A DNA stretch of 53,254 nt from Saprospiraceae bacterium (GTDB lineage: Bacteria; Bacteroidota; Bacteroidia; Chitinophagales; Saprospiraceae), in assembly GCA_021604865.1 (NCBI GenBank), contig BQJU01000049.1, positions 1 to 53,254 of the forward strand. Reading direction: 5' to 3'. Of the stretch, positions 35,469-44,398 are shown piece by piece; the stretch's first letter is position 1; each line of letters opens with the position of its first letter. Under the pieces are notes generated by a model, which was not told the origin of the DNA, searched no databases, and was given only the letters and a program-made list of their open reading frames with translations. Position numbers and translations under genes: made by a program.

Positions 35469-36218
35469 ATGCTAAAAAAAGAGAGACAAGCTTTAATTCT
35501 AAAGGAAGTTAACATTCATAATAAGGTGCTCATGTCAGATTTGAGTCAGCAGTTGAATGTTTCTGAAGATACCATTAGAAGAGACCTCCAGGAACTAGGA
35601 GATGCAGATAAGCTCATTAAAGTCCGGGGAGGGGCGCTTTCTAAGTCCTACCATGTATATACTTATCAGGAGAATGACATTTATGCTTATCAGGAAAAAA
35701 CCATCATTGCGGGTAAGGCGATTAGTTTATTGAGGGATGACATGCTGGTCTTGATAAGTGGCGGATCTACAAATCTGGAAATCGCCAGAATTTTGCCTCC
35801 TGATCTCAGGGTGACTTTTTTGACGATTAGCCTGACAACAGCCATGCAATTGGTGGAACACCCTAATAGCGAAACTATATTTTTGGGCGGCCCCTTATCC
35901 AAGACTTCTAAAATCAGTTTGGGGGGACAAGTGGTTCAGGCACTACACGAAATTCGTCCTGATTTGTGTCTTTTAGGGGCCAATGGACTGGATGCAAAAG
36001 CCGGAATAACCGATTCTGATTGGGAGGTGGTAGCCGTCAAAAAAGCCATGATACAGGCCTCCTCAAAAGTGGCTATTCTTTCCATTTCGGAAAAGCTAAA
36101 TTCTATTCAGAAGATGAAGGTTTGTGGGTTGGAGAAAGTGGATTACCTGATTACCGAACTTCATCCGGATCATGAATCCTTACAGACCTACCGCGTTGGG
36201 AGTTTGAAGTTGTTGTAG
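35469..36218 (+). CDS. DeoR/GlpR-family transcriptional repressor
   Basis: A 249-residue regulator. The N-terminal winged HTH (about 1-58) carries RQALILKEVNIHNKVLMSDL and the DeoR signature VSEDTIRRDLQEL, then LIKVRGGAL. The C-terminal domain (about 75-235) is the sugar-phosphate-sensing DeoRC fold: VLISGGSTNLEIARIL, TIFLGGPLSKTSKISLGGQ, DLCLLGANGLDAKAGITD. A phosphorylated sugar is the likely inducer, for instance MurNAc 6-P or GlcNAc 6-P, given murQ. It is divergent from susC. The shared TTGCAA words suggest it controls susCD, murQ and itself. The effector identity is inferred. Confidence 0.92.
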   Translation: MLKKERQALILKEVNIHNKVLMSDLSQQLNVSEDTIRRDLQELGDADKLIKVRGGALSKSYHVYTYQENDIYAYQEKTIIAGKAISLLRDDMLVLISGGSTNLEIARILPPDLRVTFLTISLTTAMQLVEHPNSETIFLGGPLSKTSKISLGGQVVQALHEIRPDLCLLGANGLDAKAGITDSDWEVVAVKKAMIQASSKVAILSISEKLNSIQKMKVCGLEKVDYLITELHPDHESLQTYRVGSLKLL

Positions 36219-36467
36219 CGTGTTTTATCATCTTGTAAAGTTTATTGGTAGGTTCGTCATTGGTGTCCATGGCTTGTCATGCTGAAAATCCTCCGTGGGA
36301 GCCCATTATGGCTAAAAGTTTAAAGGCAGAAATGGTGGATCAAATTTTGCAAGAATTGTTGAAATAATCTAAAAAGGTTTTGGAATTGAGTAACGAGTGT
36401 ATCCTTTTGGGAATAAAGGAATGAAAACTCAAAAAACATACTATTCGTTAACTTCAAATTATTCCAA

Positions 36468-37922
36468 ATGAAAAACTTTAGATTAATCGCATTAGCAGCC
36501 GTTTTGATTGTTTTAAATGGCCTGGCTATTATTCCTGCAATTGGCCAGGGCAATTCCGGAGATGCACCGGAATTTGTTTTGTTTAAATATTATGCAGACC
36601 ATCCTATTGGTGTTTTACCTATTACTAATGTTGGAGACTCGCTAGGTACCATTTATTTTAAAGCTAAACCTCAACTAGGGTCACCGTTCAGAACGGGGGC
36701 ATCTATTCAGACCATGTTCATGGGGCCTACCAGTGCCGATAGTCTTCCTGCCAGTTTGATTTTCAGAACCGGATCCATCCAACAACACAATAGAATGGCC
36801 ATAAATCCACAAGGATTGGTTGGCATCGGAACGCTTTATCCGGAGTATAATCTGCATACGGTTGGCAATACCCATACCACTGGTGACTTCTATGGCCGCA
36901 TCCACTTTGATGACAATCGCACTACGGATGAGGCACCCGATACCTATATTGATGAGGCTTATTTTGAACTCAAGGAACTTTCGGCTTTCGCTAATAAACC
37001 CGGTAGCCTAACACAAGATGGTGGTCTATTGACCTTGGCACCTGGTGCTACTAGTAATGATCACCAGTTGTTTTTTGGTGATGATGGCATATTTACCCGT
37101 CGCTACCTGGGTGGTGCACCTGATTGGGGAGCAGCTGCATGGTACAAAATACTGACTAGTGAAGATATTAACGGTACGCCAAACCGGATTGCCAAATTTA
37201 CAGGTCCAAGCTCATTGGGCGACAGCCAACTTTGGGACGATGGTGTTCAAGTAGGTATTGGTACTGATAGTCCAACGGCCGGATATTTGATGGATATCGC
37301 AGGAACGACTCGCATGGGAGGTAATACGGATGTAACCGCCAATCTTTCTGTTGCTCAGGATGCTTCTATTGGAGATGACCTACAGGTAAATGGCAATACA
37401 AATATCAATGGTTTTGCTACAGTAGATGGTTTCCTTACGGTAAATAATAGTGCGACTATTACCCAAAATTTGACCGTCAACCAAAGTGCTTTTGTCAACC
37501 TGGATTTATCCGTGACTGATGACGCCAATATTGGTGATGACCTAAATGTGGGTGGAACAGCTATTATTACTGATGCTGCGGCCATTGGCACAAGCACTAT
37601 TCCCTCAGGTTTCAAACTTGCTGTCGATGGAAAGGTGATCTGTGAAGAACTGAAGGTACAAATGTCTGAAAGCTGGCCCGATTATGTTTTTGGTGTAGAT
37701 TATCAGCGACCTGATTTAACAGAGTGGGAACAATTTATTAAAACCAATCAACACTTGCCGGGCATTCCTTCTGCAGCTGAAGTAGCTGAAAATGGCGGTA
37801 TAGAAGTGGGAGAGACCCAGCGTTTGCTGCTAGAAAAAATCGAACAATTAACCTTGATATTGATAGATCAGAAAAAGCAGATTGAGCAGCTGGAAACGAC
37901 TGTAAAATCCATTCAGAAGTAA
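36468..37922 (+). CDS. Secreted fibre-like protein with intramolecular-chaperone-type C-terminus
   Basis: A 484-residue exported protein. The signal peptide is about 1-27 (ending A-I-G-Q). The N-half is beta-rich, and the middle (about 255-385) is a repetitive left-handed-helix-like region of short strands: NGNTNINGFATVDGFLTVNN, SATITQNLTVNQSAFVNLDL, DDANIGDDLNVGG. The C-terminus has GFKLAVDGKVICEELKVQM, then the block HLPGIPSAAEVAENGGIEVG and a coiled coil (LLLEKIEQLTLILIDQKKQIEQLE). This closing module is common in Bacteroidota fibre proteins and resembles the trimerising tail of S74-type fibres, but the S74 Ser-Lys dyad is not evident. A trimeric surface fibre is likely. The metzincin gene follows by 26 bases. 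Confidence 0.6.
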   Translation: MKNFRLIALAAVLIVLNGLAIIPAIGQGNSGDAPEFVLFKYYADHPIGVLPITNVGDSLGTIYFKAKPQLGSPFRTGASIQTMFMGPTSADSLPASLIFRTGSIQQHNRMAINPQGLVGIGTLYPEYNLHTVGNTHTTGDFYGRIHFDDNRTTDEAPDTYIDEAYFELKELSAFANKPGSLTQDGGLLTLAPGATSNDHQLFFGDDGIFTRRYLGGAPDWGAAAWYKILTSEDINGTPNRIAKFTGPSSLGDSQLWDDGVQVGIGTDSPTAGYLMDIAGTTRMGGNTDVTANLSVAQDASIGDDLQVNGNTNINGFATVDGFLTVNNSATITQNLTVNQSAFVNLDLSVTDDANIGDDLNVGGTAIITDAAAIGTSTIPSGFKLAVDGKVICEELKVQMSESWPDYVFGVDYQRPDLTEWEQFIKTNQHLPGIPSAAEVAENGGIEVGETQRLLLEKIEQLTLILIDQKKQIEQLETTVKSIQK

Positions 37923-37948
37923 TTTATTAACCCGATAAAACTATCACC

Positions 37949-39763
37949 ATGAGATATATTTATCAATCGCTTGTGGGGTTGTTTGTTTTTCTGCTTCCGA
38001 TGGTTTTGAATGTTCTTTCGGCTCAAGCTACTTTGCTTGAAACCTATCAAAAAGTGGAAATCAGTAAACAACAAGCTTATTACCTGCAACAGATTAAAAA
38101 AAGAACTACCTATATCGATCACCGGCTGGTTTATGTTAATGAATCTTTACTGACCAAGGAGCCCAGTTTAAACCTCGACCTTTTTGGTAACCAGCTGACG
38201 GTTGTTAAAGACAAGGTGATCAACAGGAAAGAAGGTCGATATTCCTGGTTTGGTCATTGTACACCTAGCTTTGGGACTGCAAATTTTGTTGTCAAGGGAA
38301 CAACCGTTTCCGGAATGATCAGGATGCCCGATTATCTCTATTCCATCAAATCGCTAGGAGAGGGACTACACGTCTTGGTATTAGAAGACGCCTCCCGCTT
38401 TCCGGAGGATCATCCTTCGGGATCTTATGAGAAAAAATTGGAACAGCGCAAACAGAAAGAGGAAGGCAATCACGATGATCTGGCAAAAATGGAAAATGAA
38501 AAATACTGTAAAATCCGCATTATCGTAGCTTATACCGACAGTGTAGCCCTGCAAAACGCCGATCCATTAGGTGAAATTCAATTGGCAACCGATAATATGA
38601 ACAATGCCAATGCTAATAGTGGAGTGGATCACGTGGTTGAGATTGCTCGGGTAGTACGGGTTAGTTACACCGATTCCTGGGATCTGGATGACGATTTGGA
38701 TCGGTTCAGGTCGACTGCAGATGGGGTAATGGATGAAATCCATGGACTGCGGGATCTATATGATGCCGACCTGTGCCAGTTGGTGGTCTCAGGGGCACTT
38801 GATGGGTGTGGCTTGGCAGACGCGATTGGATCAAGTTTCTCTAATGCCTTTTGTGTATCCGCCTTCGGGTGTATTTCCGGCAACCTCACTTTTGCTCATG
38901 AATTCGGCCATCTATACAATTGCCGCCACGACACTTATGTGGATGGATCGGCTGGTAACAATCATGGCCATGTCAATCTAGGATCTCAATGGAGAACGGT
39001 GATGTCTTATAATGACGAATGTGATGACAATGGTTTTGACTGTGTGCGCCTGCAATTCTGGTCCAACCCCAGTGTACTAAATTCAGGGGAAGCTACCGGT
39101 GTGGTGGGAACTAGCGAAAATGCAGCCCAAATGAATACCTACGAGCAGACCATTCGCGATTTTCAAGCCATACCTGAAGTGAAAACAATCGGAGCGCCAG
39201 AATCTATTCCCAATCAGGAACTTGCAGATTTTGTGGCCATGATGCGGGTAGAAACTTCGGTTGGCATTCCTTATATCTATCAAAATGGCTCTGAAGGCGC
39301 ATTTCATGCCTATAATGAGGTGGTGATGAAAGCAGGCTTTCATGCGCAGACAGGTGCTGATTTTTCTGCCTTTATTGAGGATGCTTGCACCGCTGGTAGT
39401 AGCTTGGTAGTCGCTGATTCAGGTACGGAGCAAAGGGAGGAAATGATTACGGACAAAATGGCCATTATTAATCCTCTTGCCGAGGAATCCTCAATTCCCA
39501 ACTGGACCATTTATCCCAATCCCAATGGAGGCCAACTGAATCTTGATTTTAATCTGCCCACAGCAGCTGTTGTGTATTTAACAATCTACGATGTAGCTGG
39601 AAAAAAGATCAAAGATCTTGAAACCGAAGTCTATATGGAAGCTGGACAATACCAACAAAAGTACCAGATAGATGCCTTGGATACGGGTACTTATTTCGTT
39701 GAATTTAAGGCTGGTGGCCAGAGGTGGATCAAGCCATTGGTTCGGGTAGAAGCATTTGAATAG
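37949..39763 (+). CDS. Secreted metzincin (reprolysin-like) metalloprotease with T9SS sorting domain
   Basis: A 604-residue exported protease. The signal peptide is about 1-26 (ending L-S-A-Q). A propeptide (about 30-175) precedes the catalytic domain. The zinc site is H317-E318-F-G-H321-L-Y-N-C-R-H327-D, a full HExxHxxxxxHD metzincin motif, and a Met-turn follows in RTVMSYNDE. C-terminal to it are a beta domain (about 425-500, including the YNEVVMKAGFHAQTGADFSAFIEDAC segment in pieces) and a T9SS sorting domain (WTIYPNPNGGQLNLDF, IYDVAGKKI, GTYFVEFK). It is secreted by the T9SS and cleaves proteins outside the cell. It is probably co-transcribed with the preceding fibre-like gene. Confidence 0.92.
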   Translation: MRYIYQSLVGLFVFLLPMVLNVLSAQATLLETYQKVEISKQQAYYLQQIKKRTTYIDHRLVYVNESLLTKEPSLNLDLFGNQLTVVKDKVINRKEGRYSWFGHCTPSFGTANFVVKGTTVSGMIRMPDYLYSIKSLGEGLHVLVLEDASRFPEDHPSGSYEKKLEQRKQKEEGNHDDLAKMENEKYCKIRIIVAYTDSVALQNADPLGEIQLATDNMNNANANSGVDHVVEIARVVRVSYTDSWDLDDDLDRFRSTADGVMDEIHGLRDLYDADLCQLVVSGALDGCGLADAIGSSFSNAFCVSAFGCISGNLTFAHEFGHLYNCRHDTYVDGSAGNNHGHVNLGSQWRTVMSYNDECDDNGFDCVRLQFWSNPSVLNSGEATGVVGTSENAAQMNTYEQTIRDFQAIPEVKTIGAPESIPNQELADFVAMMRVETSVGIPYIYQNGSEGAFHAYNEVVMKAGFHAQTGADFSAFIEDACTAGSSLVVADSGTEQREEMITDKMAIINPLAEESSIPNWTIYPNPNGGQLNLDFNLPTAAVVYLTIYDVAGKKIKDLETEVYMEAGQYQQKYQIDALDTGTYFVEFKAGGQRWIKPLVRVEAFE

Positions 39764-39772
39764 GGGAGGGTG

Positions 39773-39988
39773 AGATCGCTGCGCTGTCAGAAGTCAGACA
39801 CTAATACGAATATCGTTTTCCGTCAACATCGTATCAGCGTCTGACTCCTGCCCCCTGACTCCTGACCCCTGACTCCTGAAAGCGCAGCGATCTGACCCCT
39901 GACCCCTGCCCCCTGACTCCTGAAAGCGCAGCGATCTGACTCCTGATCCCTGACCCCTGACTCCTGCCCCCTGAAAGCGCAGCGATCT
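39773..39988. repeat. Composite minisatellite with an inverted 13-bp word
   Basis: Between convergent genes lies a run of CTGAC(T/C)CCTG-type 7- to 10-base units (about 39840-39975) punctuated by the exact 13-mer AGCGCAGCGATCT at 39881, 39925 and 39976. Its reverse complement stands at 39773-39785, next to an inverted CTGACTTCTGAC unit. An inner ATACGA/TCGTAT pair (about 39804 and 39830) could form a stem. The block reaches the stop of the next gene at 39993. It is not a CRISPR: units are too short and have no spacers of constant length. Confidence 0.8.
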
Positions 39989-39992
39989 ACCC

Positions 39993-41678
39993 CTACTCCT
40001 TACATCCAGCAATTAGCTGTTTTAACCCTTCGGCCAAACTACGCGCAGCTTCAATGCCATCGACCCGGATTTCAAAGCTATCCGTAAATTTTTCCACTTC
40101 TTCGTTTTTATAGGACTTAATGTGTTTTTCATTATACACGGTTCCCAATTTAACGGCCATGGATTTACCGGATACGTTTGGTTTCAGTGTTTCCGGATTC
40201 AACTCCTTCAAGAAAACCTCGTATTTCATTTTCTCGTAATTCTTACCTTTGGGTTCTACGGTAGCAAAGGTTATGGAGCAAACATTTTGATCGATGGTCA
40301 AATGTTGTTCATACTCAGGAGTAATGGGGTCTTTATAACCGTCCGTTTGTTCTATAAGCCAACTGTTGATATCAGAAGTTGGTAGGTCAAGTGTTCGCGT
40401 TTGGTCACATTTTTCCACGATCTGTTTTAGTAGTACGGCCAGACTCTTGGCATTTTCCACCCCATTGGCCAGGAATTCAACTTTGTCTACGTAATTCTTC
40501 TGCTCGCCATTTCGGAAATATTTGATAAAATCATCACCATCTTTCACTTCTCCCACTACAGTAATGGTTTTACCTACCGTTTTTATGGAGATGTTGTTGG
40601 CGGCGATATCTCCCAATTGGACTTCGTAATGATCTTCCGTTACGTCCCCCTTGGCATTGGTCTCTTTCATGCGATAATTGGTATAACAGGTACCCTCAAA
40701 AGACTGATCAAATTTATCTCCTCCATGCTCAAAATTGGTCAGCTGTTGCTGAAAAGCCTGCAAGCCATCCTCCAGACTAGCAATGGCTTCATTAGCTTCC
40801 TGTTTTTTGTCAGCCTCGGGAATGATTAGGCGCAATACCTCTGCCAGATCCCGACCCTGATCTACTTCACCTACTTGGAAGGCCAGATCCGACTGATAGT
40901 TTTTCAGTTCGCCATTTTCGCGTATCGTAATAAATCGCTGCTTCCTTTCCACATTGACTTCCACGTTTACAGTCTTACCTTTTACATTCAGTGAAACAGT
41001 ATAAGGATCTAAGTCAGAAAGATTAAACAGGTAATCCATTGTTGTAGCCTCTTTGCGGCCGGGCTCTACAAAGGTATAATGGTAGATCAATGGGTCATTT
41101 TCATCCTGTTTAAGATTCGCTCTAAATGACAATTCACCCTGTGTGAAATCACTAACGTTTTTATGGAGCCAATCGACCATCTCCTCATAAGTCTTCACCT
41201 TAAGCCGTTGTTTATCAAGTTCTTTGGCCAAAGGTATAGCAGACCGAATCAGGTCCTTTAGCTCATCAGCTTCTTTAGAATCAGTCACCAGAATACTGAT
41301 TTCCTCGGTGTAGTTTTGCTGTTCACCATCCTTAAGTACCTGCACCATTTTCTGCCTGCCACTTACGCCGACAGTGACCATCTTCAGATCCTTTTTTGTT
41401 TCTTGCCGCACTAGGTTAGGGTCTAAGTCCGACAGGTTAAAGCGGTATTCCAAGGTCTCACTTTTACCTTTCTTTTTATCTGTTTCGATTTGGGTCAGGC
41501 TGGCCTTATAAGGAACGGCCTGCTCATGCGCCCAGCGTTGCGCATAGTTGGATTTGGCATCTTCAACCCGGCTGATTTTTCCGGTTATTTGTTGTTGAAT
41601 ACTTGCAAGATCATTGGTTTGAGCCTGCAAAAAGCTAATAGAACAAACGAGTAGCCAACTGGAAATGAATCGATTCAT
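39993..41678 (-). CDS. Secreted protein with four tandem ~135-residue repeats, function unknown
   Basis: A 561-residue exported protein. The signal peptide is about 1-20 (ending L-Q-A-Q). The rest is four copies of a module of about 135-139 residues. Each has a helical start, then a strand motif (YRFNLSDLDPN near 77, YLFNLSDLDPYTV near 215, YEVQLGDIAANNI near 348, YEVFLKELNPETL near 485), a Lys-rich stretch (VNVEVNVERKQRFI, MAVKLGTVYNEKHI), an N-Y or K-F turn, and a closing helix ending in L-I or I-V. The repeats are diverged, so the duplication is old. The fold is not known to me; a periplasmic binding or scaffold role is possible. It stands upstream of the minisatellite and downstream of the protease-NLR cassette on the same strand, separated by 176 bases. 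Confidence 0.6.
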   Translation of the reverse strand: MNRFISSWLLVCSISFLQAQTNDLASIQQQITGKISRVEDAKSNYAQRWAHEQAVPYKASLTQIETDKKKGKSETLEYRFNLSDLDPNLVRQETKKDLKMVTVGVSGRQKMVQVLKDGEQQNYTEEISILVTDSKEADELKDLIRSAIPLAKELDKQRLKVKTYEEMVDWLHKNVSDFTQGELSFRANLKQDENDPLIYHYTFVEPGRKEATTMDYLFNLSDLDPYTVSLNVKGKTVNVEVNVERKQRFITIRENGELKNYQSDLAFQVGEVDQGRDLAEVLRLIIPEADKKQEANEAIASLEDGLQAFQQQLTNFEHGGDKFDQSFEGTCYTNYRMKETNAKGDVTEDHYEVQLGDIAANNISIKTVGKTITVVGEVKDGDDFIKYFRNGEQKNYVDKVEFLANGVENAKSLAVLLKQIVEKCDQTRTLDLPTSDINSWLIEQTDGYKDPITPEYEQHLTIDQNVCSITFATVEPKGKNYEKMKYEVFLKELNPETLKPNVSGKSMAVKLGTVYNEKHIKSYKNEEVEKFTDSFEIRVDGIEAARSLAEGLKQLIAGCKE

Positions 41679-41854
41679 AGTATGTCTTTGGTTTTGGTTA
41701 AATTTTATTTTAAGTGCCCTTATTTGGCCAATTCGGATTTGGAGGGCAATTTATTCAAATATTGAAAGAAGTGCAACTTTGAATTTTTTGGGCAATGTAT
41801 GGGAGTGGAATTTTTCAAGGAAAGTTTTTTGGAATGGCAAAAGAAAGAGGTATA

Positions 41855-43975
41855 CTATTCGTTATTTTTTCCCTCTTCCAATTGGTCCAGTTTATTGATC
41901 CAGGAAATAACGCCTTGGGTATATGGGTGGTTTTCCCCCAATGAATGCTGAAATACCCTCAATGCTTTTTTATACAACTTTCTGGCGCTTATGAATTCTT
42001 TTAAGTCTTGCAAGACGGTCCCTAAATTCCAGTAACTCACGGCGGTTGTGGGATGTTCGACTCCGAAATTTTGCTCCGCCGAACGCATGGCTTTTTCGAG
42101 CAATTCCCTGGCCCCCTGGTAGTCCCCTAAGTCCTGGAGGACTAAGGCCAGGTTGTTTTGCAGCTTGCTTTTCTCCTCCAATTCCGCCTCTCCAAGGGCC
42201 TCCAACAAAGCCTGGCCAAATGGTGCCCATGGGAATTTGTGAATAGGGTTATCTTTGGTTTGATCTATGGAAAGTTTATCTGAAAAAGTTTGTACTAAAG
42301 GAATCAAGTCCTCTAGTTCAGCTGGATGAGCTTTACTGATAACGATCCCAATAAGGCGGTGCAGTCCATAATTACTTTTCCCTGGTTGAGTAAGCCAACC
42401 CAACTTATGTAATTTTTGAAGACGATTAACAAAGTCGGCGGCTTCCTCTTCCATACCGAACCACTCCATAAGATCTTTAACAGGATAACCTTCTGCTGCC
42501 GGCGGCAAAGCAGCCAGGCGTTGTAGCATGAGCATTAGCTCAGAATTTCGGGTTAAACCTGACAAGTCGAAGGCGCTCAACAGGTGTCGGTAGAGCTGAG
42601 TCTCTCCTTTGGCGTGTTCTATTTCCACCACAGTTTGTAGCATTTCCTCATCGACTTGCTTGTGATCCAGGTACTCGCCCAGTTCTTCCACCGTTTCCAG
42701 TTTCCAGTGGCCGTTCAGTATCTTGGCAAATAACTCGATGCTGAGTGTATGTCGTTCCAATTTTTCAAGAAAAATTCCCAATGCTTTTTCTTCCTGTGGC
42801 TTGTGGCAGTGATTAAGGAACAACTCCTTTGCTGCCTCAGGGCTGAGTCTGCCCAATTTCATCAATTCAAAAGAGCCTACAATCTGCCGGGAAGTTAGCA
42901 GTACGTGCCAATGAAGACCGTGTGGCAGGCTGTCTTTGATTTCGCGAATGGATTGGGTGGCGTTGTCTAGTATTAAGAGGTTCAGCCCGCTGAAGTTTTG
43001 CAGGGCCAACATGGCCTGGCTGAAAATATCAATGGCATCCGAACCACTCATGGATTCTAAACCCAAACTCTTCAATAGGTTGACATTGGTGGCAACATCC
43101 TGTACTAGACCCTCTTTTTGCTCTATCCAGATTAGTTTATCGTATTCATCAGCGTAGTTGTTGATGTATAGTTTAGCCAGTGTAGTTTTACCAATTCCTC
43201 CAATGCCGTTCATGAGCAGTACCTTATTGGTGCTTTGAAGGCGTTGGCGAAGGGCTTCCAGGTCCTCAGTCCGGCCAATGACGTCTTTATTATCGATGGG
43301 TGGAATAAGGGTGAGTCGCTTTACCTGGTGGGGCAGACTTTGCCTGCGGGCTTCTTCCCAGTATCCGGCCACTTGGTGATACTGTTGGTTTTCCTGATAA
43401 ATGCCTTTAAAGTACGCTTTAAAGTATAGAGAGGGGATGATCAGCGCATCGCTGTCCTTTACCCAATAGGTGACACCTAGCAGTTTGCCGTTATCTACGT
43501 TCAGGATGGGCGTGCCGCTGCTGCCTTGCTTTATGATATCGCGTGATACCCGAAGGATGTCCCAACCATTGTGCCGGGCTTCCTCTTGCAATACAGGTAC
43601 CAACCCGCCACCTTCTGGAAAACTGATATTATACGACCAACCCCACAGCCGATCCCCTTCCTGACTGGCAGCAGCTTCCAGGTTGATGCAAAGACTGGCA
43701 ATGGGAGTATTTAGAAGGATAACAAGCAAGTCCAACTCATCGTGTTGCAAGTAGTTATCAGTCAAGGTAAACTCGCCCTCGTAACCTTCTACCCGGAAAT
43801 GAGTCGTCACGGCATTTCCATTGTTGAAAAAGACATGCCTACAGGTGGCCAGTTTATCTGGCGCTACAAAGAAACCTGTGCCAAGGAAATTGCCCTTTGG
43901 GCTGTTTAGCAATTTCACCGTACAGCTTTTCACCAACTGCTTAATGGGTAATCGTTCGATAAGACCTGACGACAT
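41855..43975 (-). CDS. NLR-like trypsin-NB-ARC-TPR conflict protein
   Basis: A 706-residue cytoplasmic protein, with no signal peptide. Residues 1-195 are a trypsin-like protease with the triad H47 (ATCRHVF), D82 (ELDLLVILL) and S153 (QGSSGTPIL). Residues about 232-400 are an NB-ARC/STAND ATPase: Walker A G-I-G-G-I-G-K-T with K263, Walker B LNLLILDNA with D337, and the sensor LLTSRQ with R363, then GRLSPEAAKELF. A winged-helix/helical part follows to about 560. At least two TPR units (about 605-690: LALVLQDLGDYQGARELLEKA, LGTVLQDLKEFISARKLYKKA) end the protein. This is the order effector-switch-sensor of bacterial NLR-like immune proteins. The gene starts 3 bases after the Trypco1-like gene. 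Target and trigger are unknown. Confidence 0.85.
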   Translation of the reverse strand: MSSGLIERLPIKQLVKSCTVKLLNSPKGNFLGTGFFVAPDKLATCRHVFFNNGNAVTTHFRVEGYEGEFTLTDNYLQHDELDLLVILLNTPIASLCINLEAAASQEGDRLWGWSYNISFPEGGGLVPVLQEEARHNGWDILRVSRDIIKQGSSGTPILNVDNGKLLGVTYWVKDSDALIIPSLYFKAYFKGIYQENQQYHQVAGYWEEARRQSLPHQVKRLTLIPPIDNKDVIGRTEDLEALRQRLQSTNKVLLMNGIGGIGKTTLAKLYINNYADEYDKLIWIEQKEGLVQDVATNVNLLKSLGLESMSGSDAIDIFSQAMLALQNFSGLNLLILDNATQSIREIKDSLPHGLHWHVLLTSRQIVGSFELMKLGRLSPEAAKELFLNHCHKPQEEKALGIFLEKLERHTLSIELFAKILNGHWKLETVEELGEYLDHKQVDEEMLQTVVEIEHAKGETQLYRHLLSAFDLSGLTRNSELMLMLQRLAALPPAAEGYPVKDLMEWFGMEEEAADFVNRLQKLHKLGWLTQPGKSNYGLHRLIGIVISKAHPAELEDLIPLVQTFSDKLSIDQTKDNPIHKFPWAPFGQALLEALGEAELEEKSKLQNNLALVLQDLGDYQGARELLEKAMRSAEQNFGVEHPTTAVSYWNLGTVLQDLKEFISARKLYKKALRVFQHSLGENHPYTQGVISWINKLDQLEEGKNNE

Positions 43976-43978
43976 AAA

Positions 43979-44311
43979 TTATCCTTTTTTCTCTTTACCG
44001 AAATTCCATTCAAGAGTGAATTTAATGCCTCCTTTACCAGAAACATTGACAATTTTAGACAAAATATCGTCATTCTTCTTTTCTAATTCTATGGAAAACT
44101 CAACAGTAGCCTTATCTGGCTTGGCAGCCTCAATGGTGGCCTTGAGATCTTGGGCAAGGCTGGAAACCGCCTTAAAAGCGCGTTTTGCAGAAATTTCCAG
44201 TTGCTGTACGCTAACCGGACCGTCATAAGGGCCGGTATTAATTTCCATCAGGATTTCGGTCCCGTCAGATAACTGAACTTTTTGTGATTGGGGTAAAGTT
44301 GGCGTTTCCAT
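43979..44311 (-). CDS. Trypco1-like (trypsin-co-occurring) small protein
   Basis: A 110-residue soluble protein. Its layout fits the Trypco1/CU044_2847 family, known from genomes only: an N-terminal strand pair (KVQLSDGTEILMEINTG), a helix (SVQQLEISAKRAFKAVSSLA) with a following helix (DLKATIEAAKPDKATVEF), and the closing S-I-E-L-E-K-K-N-D...GKGGIKFTLEWNF, which matches the family pattern F-x-x-K-L-x-x-x-(A/N)...A-N-F-x-V-x-L-x-W. Family members sit beside trypsin-like proteases in predicted conflict systems, exactly as here. It is the first gene of the cassette, followed after 3 bases by the protease-NB-ARC-TPR gene. It may hold the protease inactive or deliver the trigger. The assignment rests on motif resemblance and position. 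Confidence 0.7.
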   Translation of the reverse strand: METPTLPQSQKVQLSDGTEILMEINTGPYDGPVSVQQLEISAKRAFKAVSSLAQDLKATIEAAKPDKATVEFSIELEKKNDDILSKIVNVSGKGGIKFTLEWNFGKEKKG

Positions 44312-44398
44312 TTTCTTTTATTAGATGTTTAGATTTTAATAAAAGTAGGAGTTTTCCGGAAATTTACCTTTATTATTAATGATTTAAAATTGATATAA

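Noticed and set aside
39773-39988. CRISPR-like alternation of repeats
   Set aside because: Units of 7-13 bases with irregular spacing and no unique spacers; no cas genes anywhere in the window.
42046-42246. Pro/Gly-rich open frame opposite the TPR region
   Set aside because: Shadow of the conserved TPR coding sequence on the other strand.
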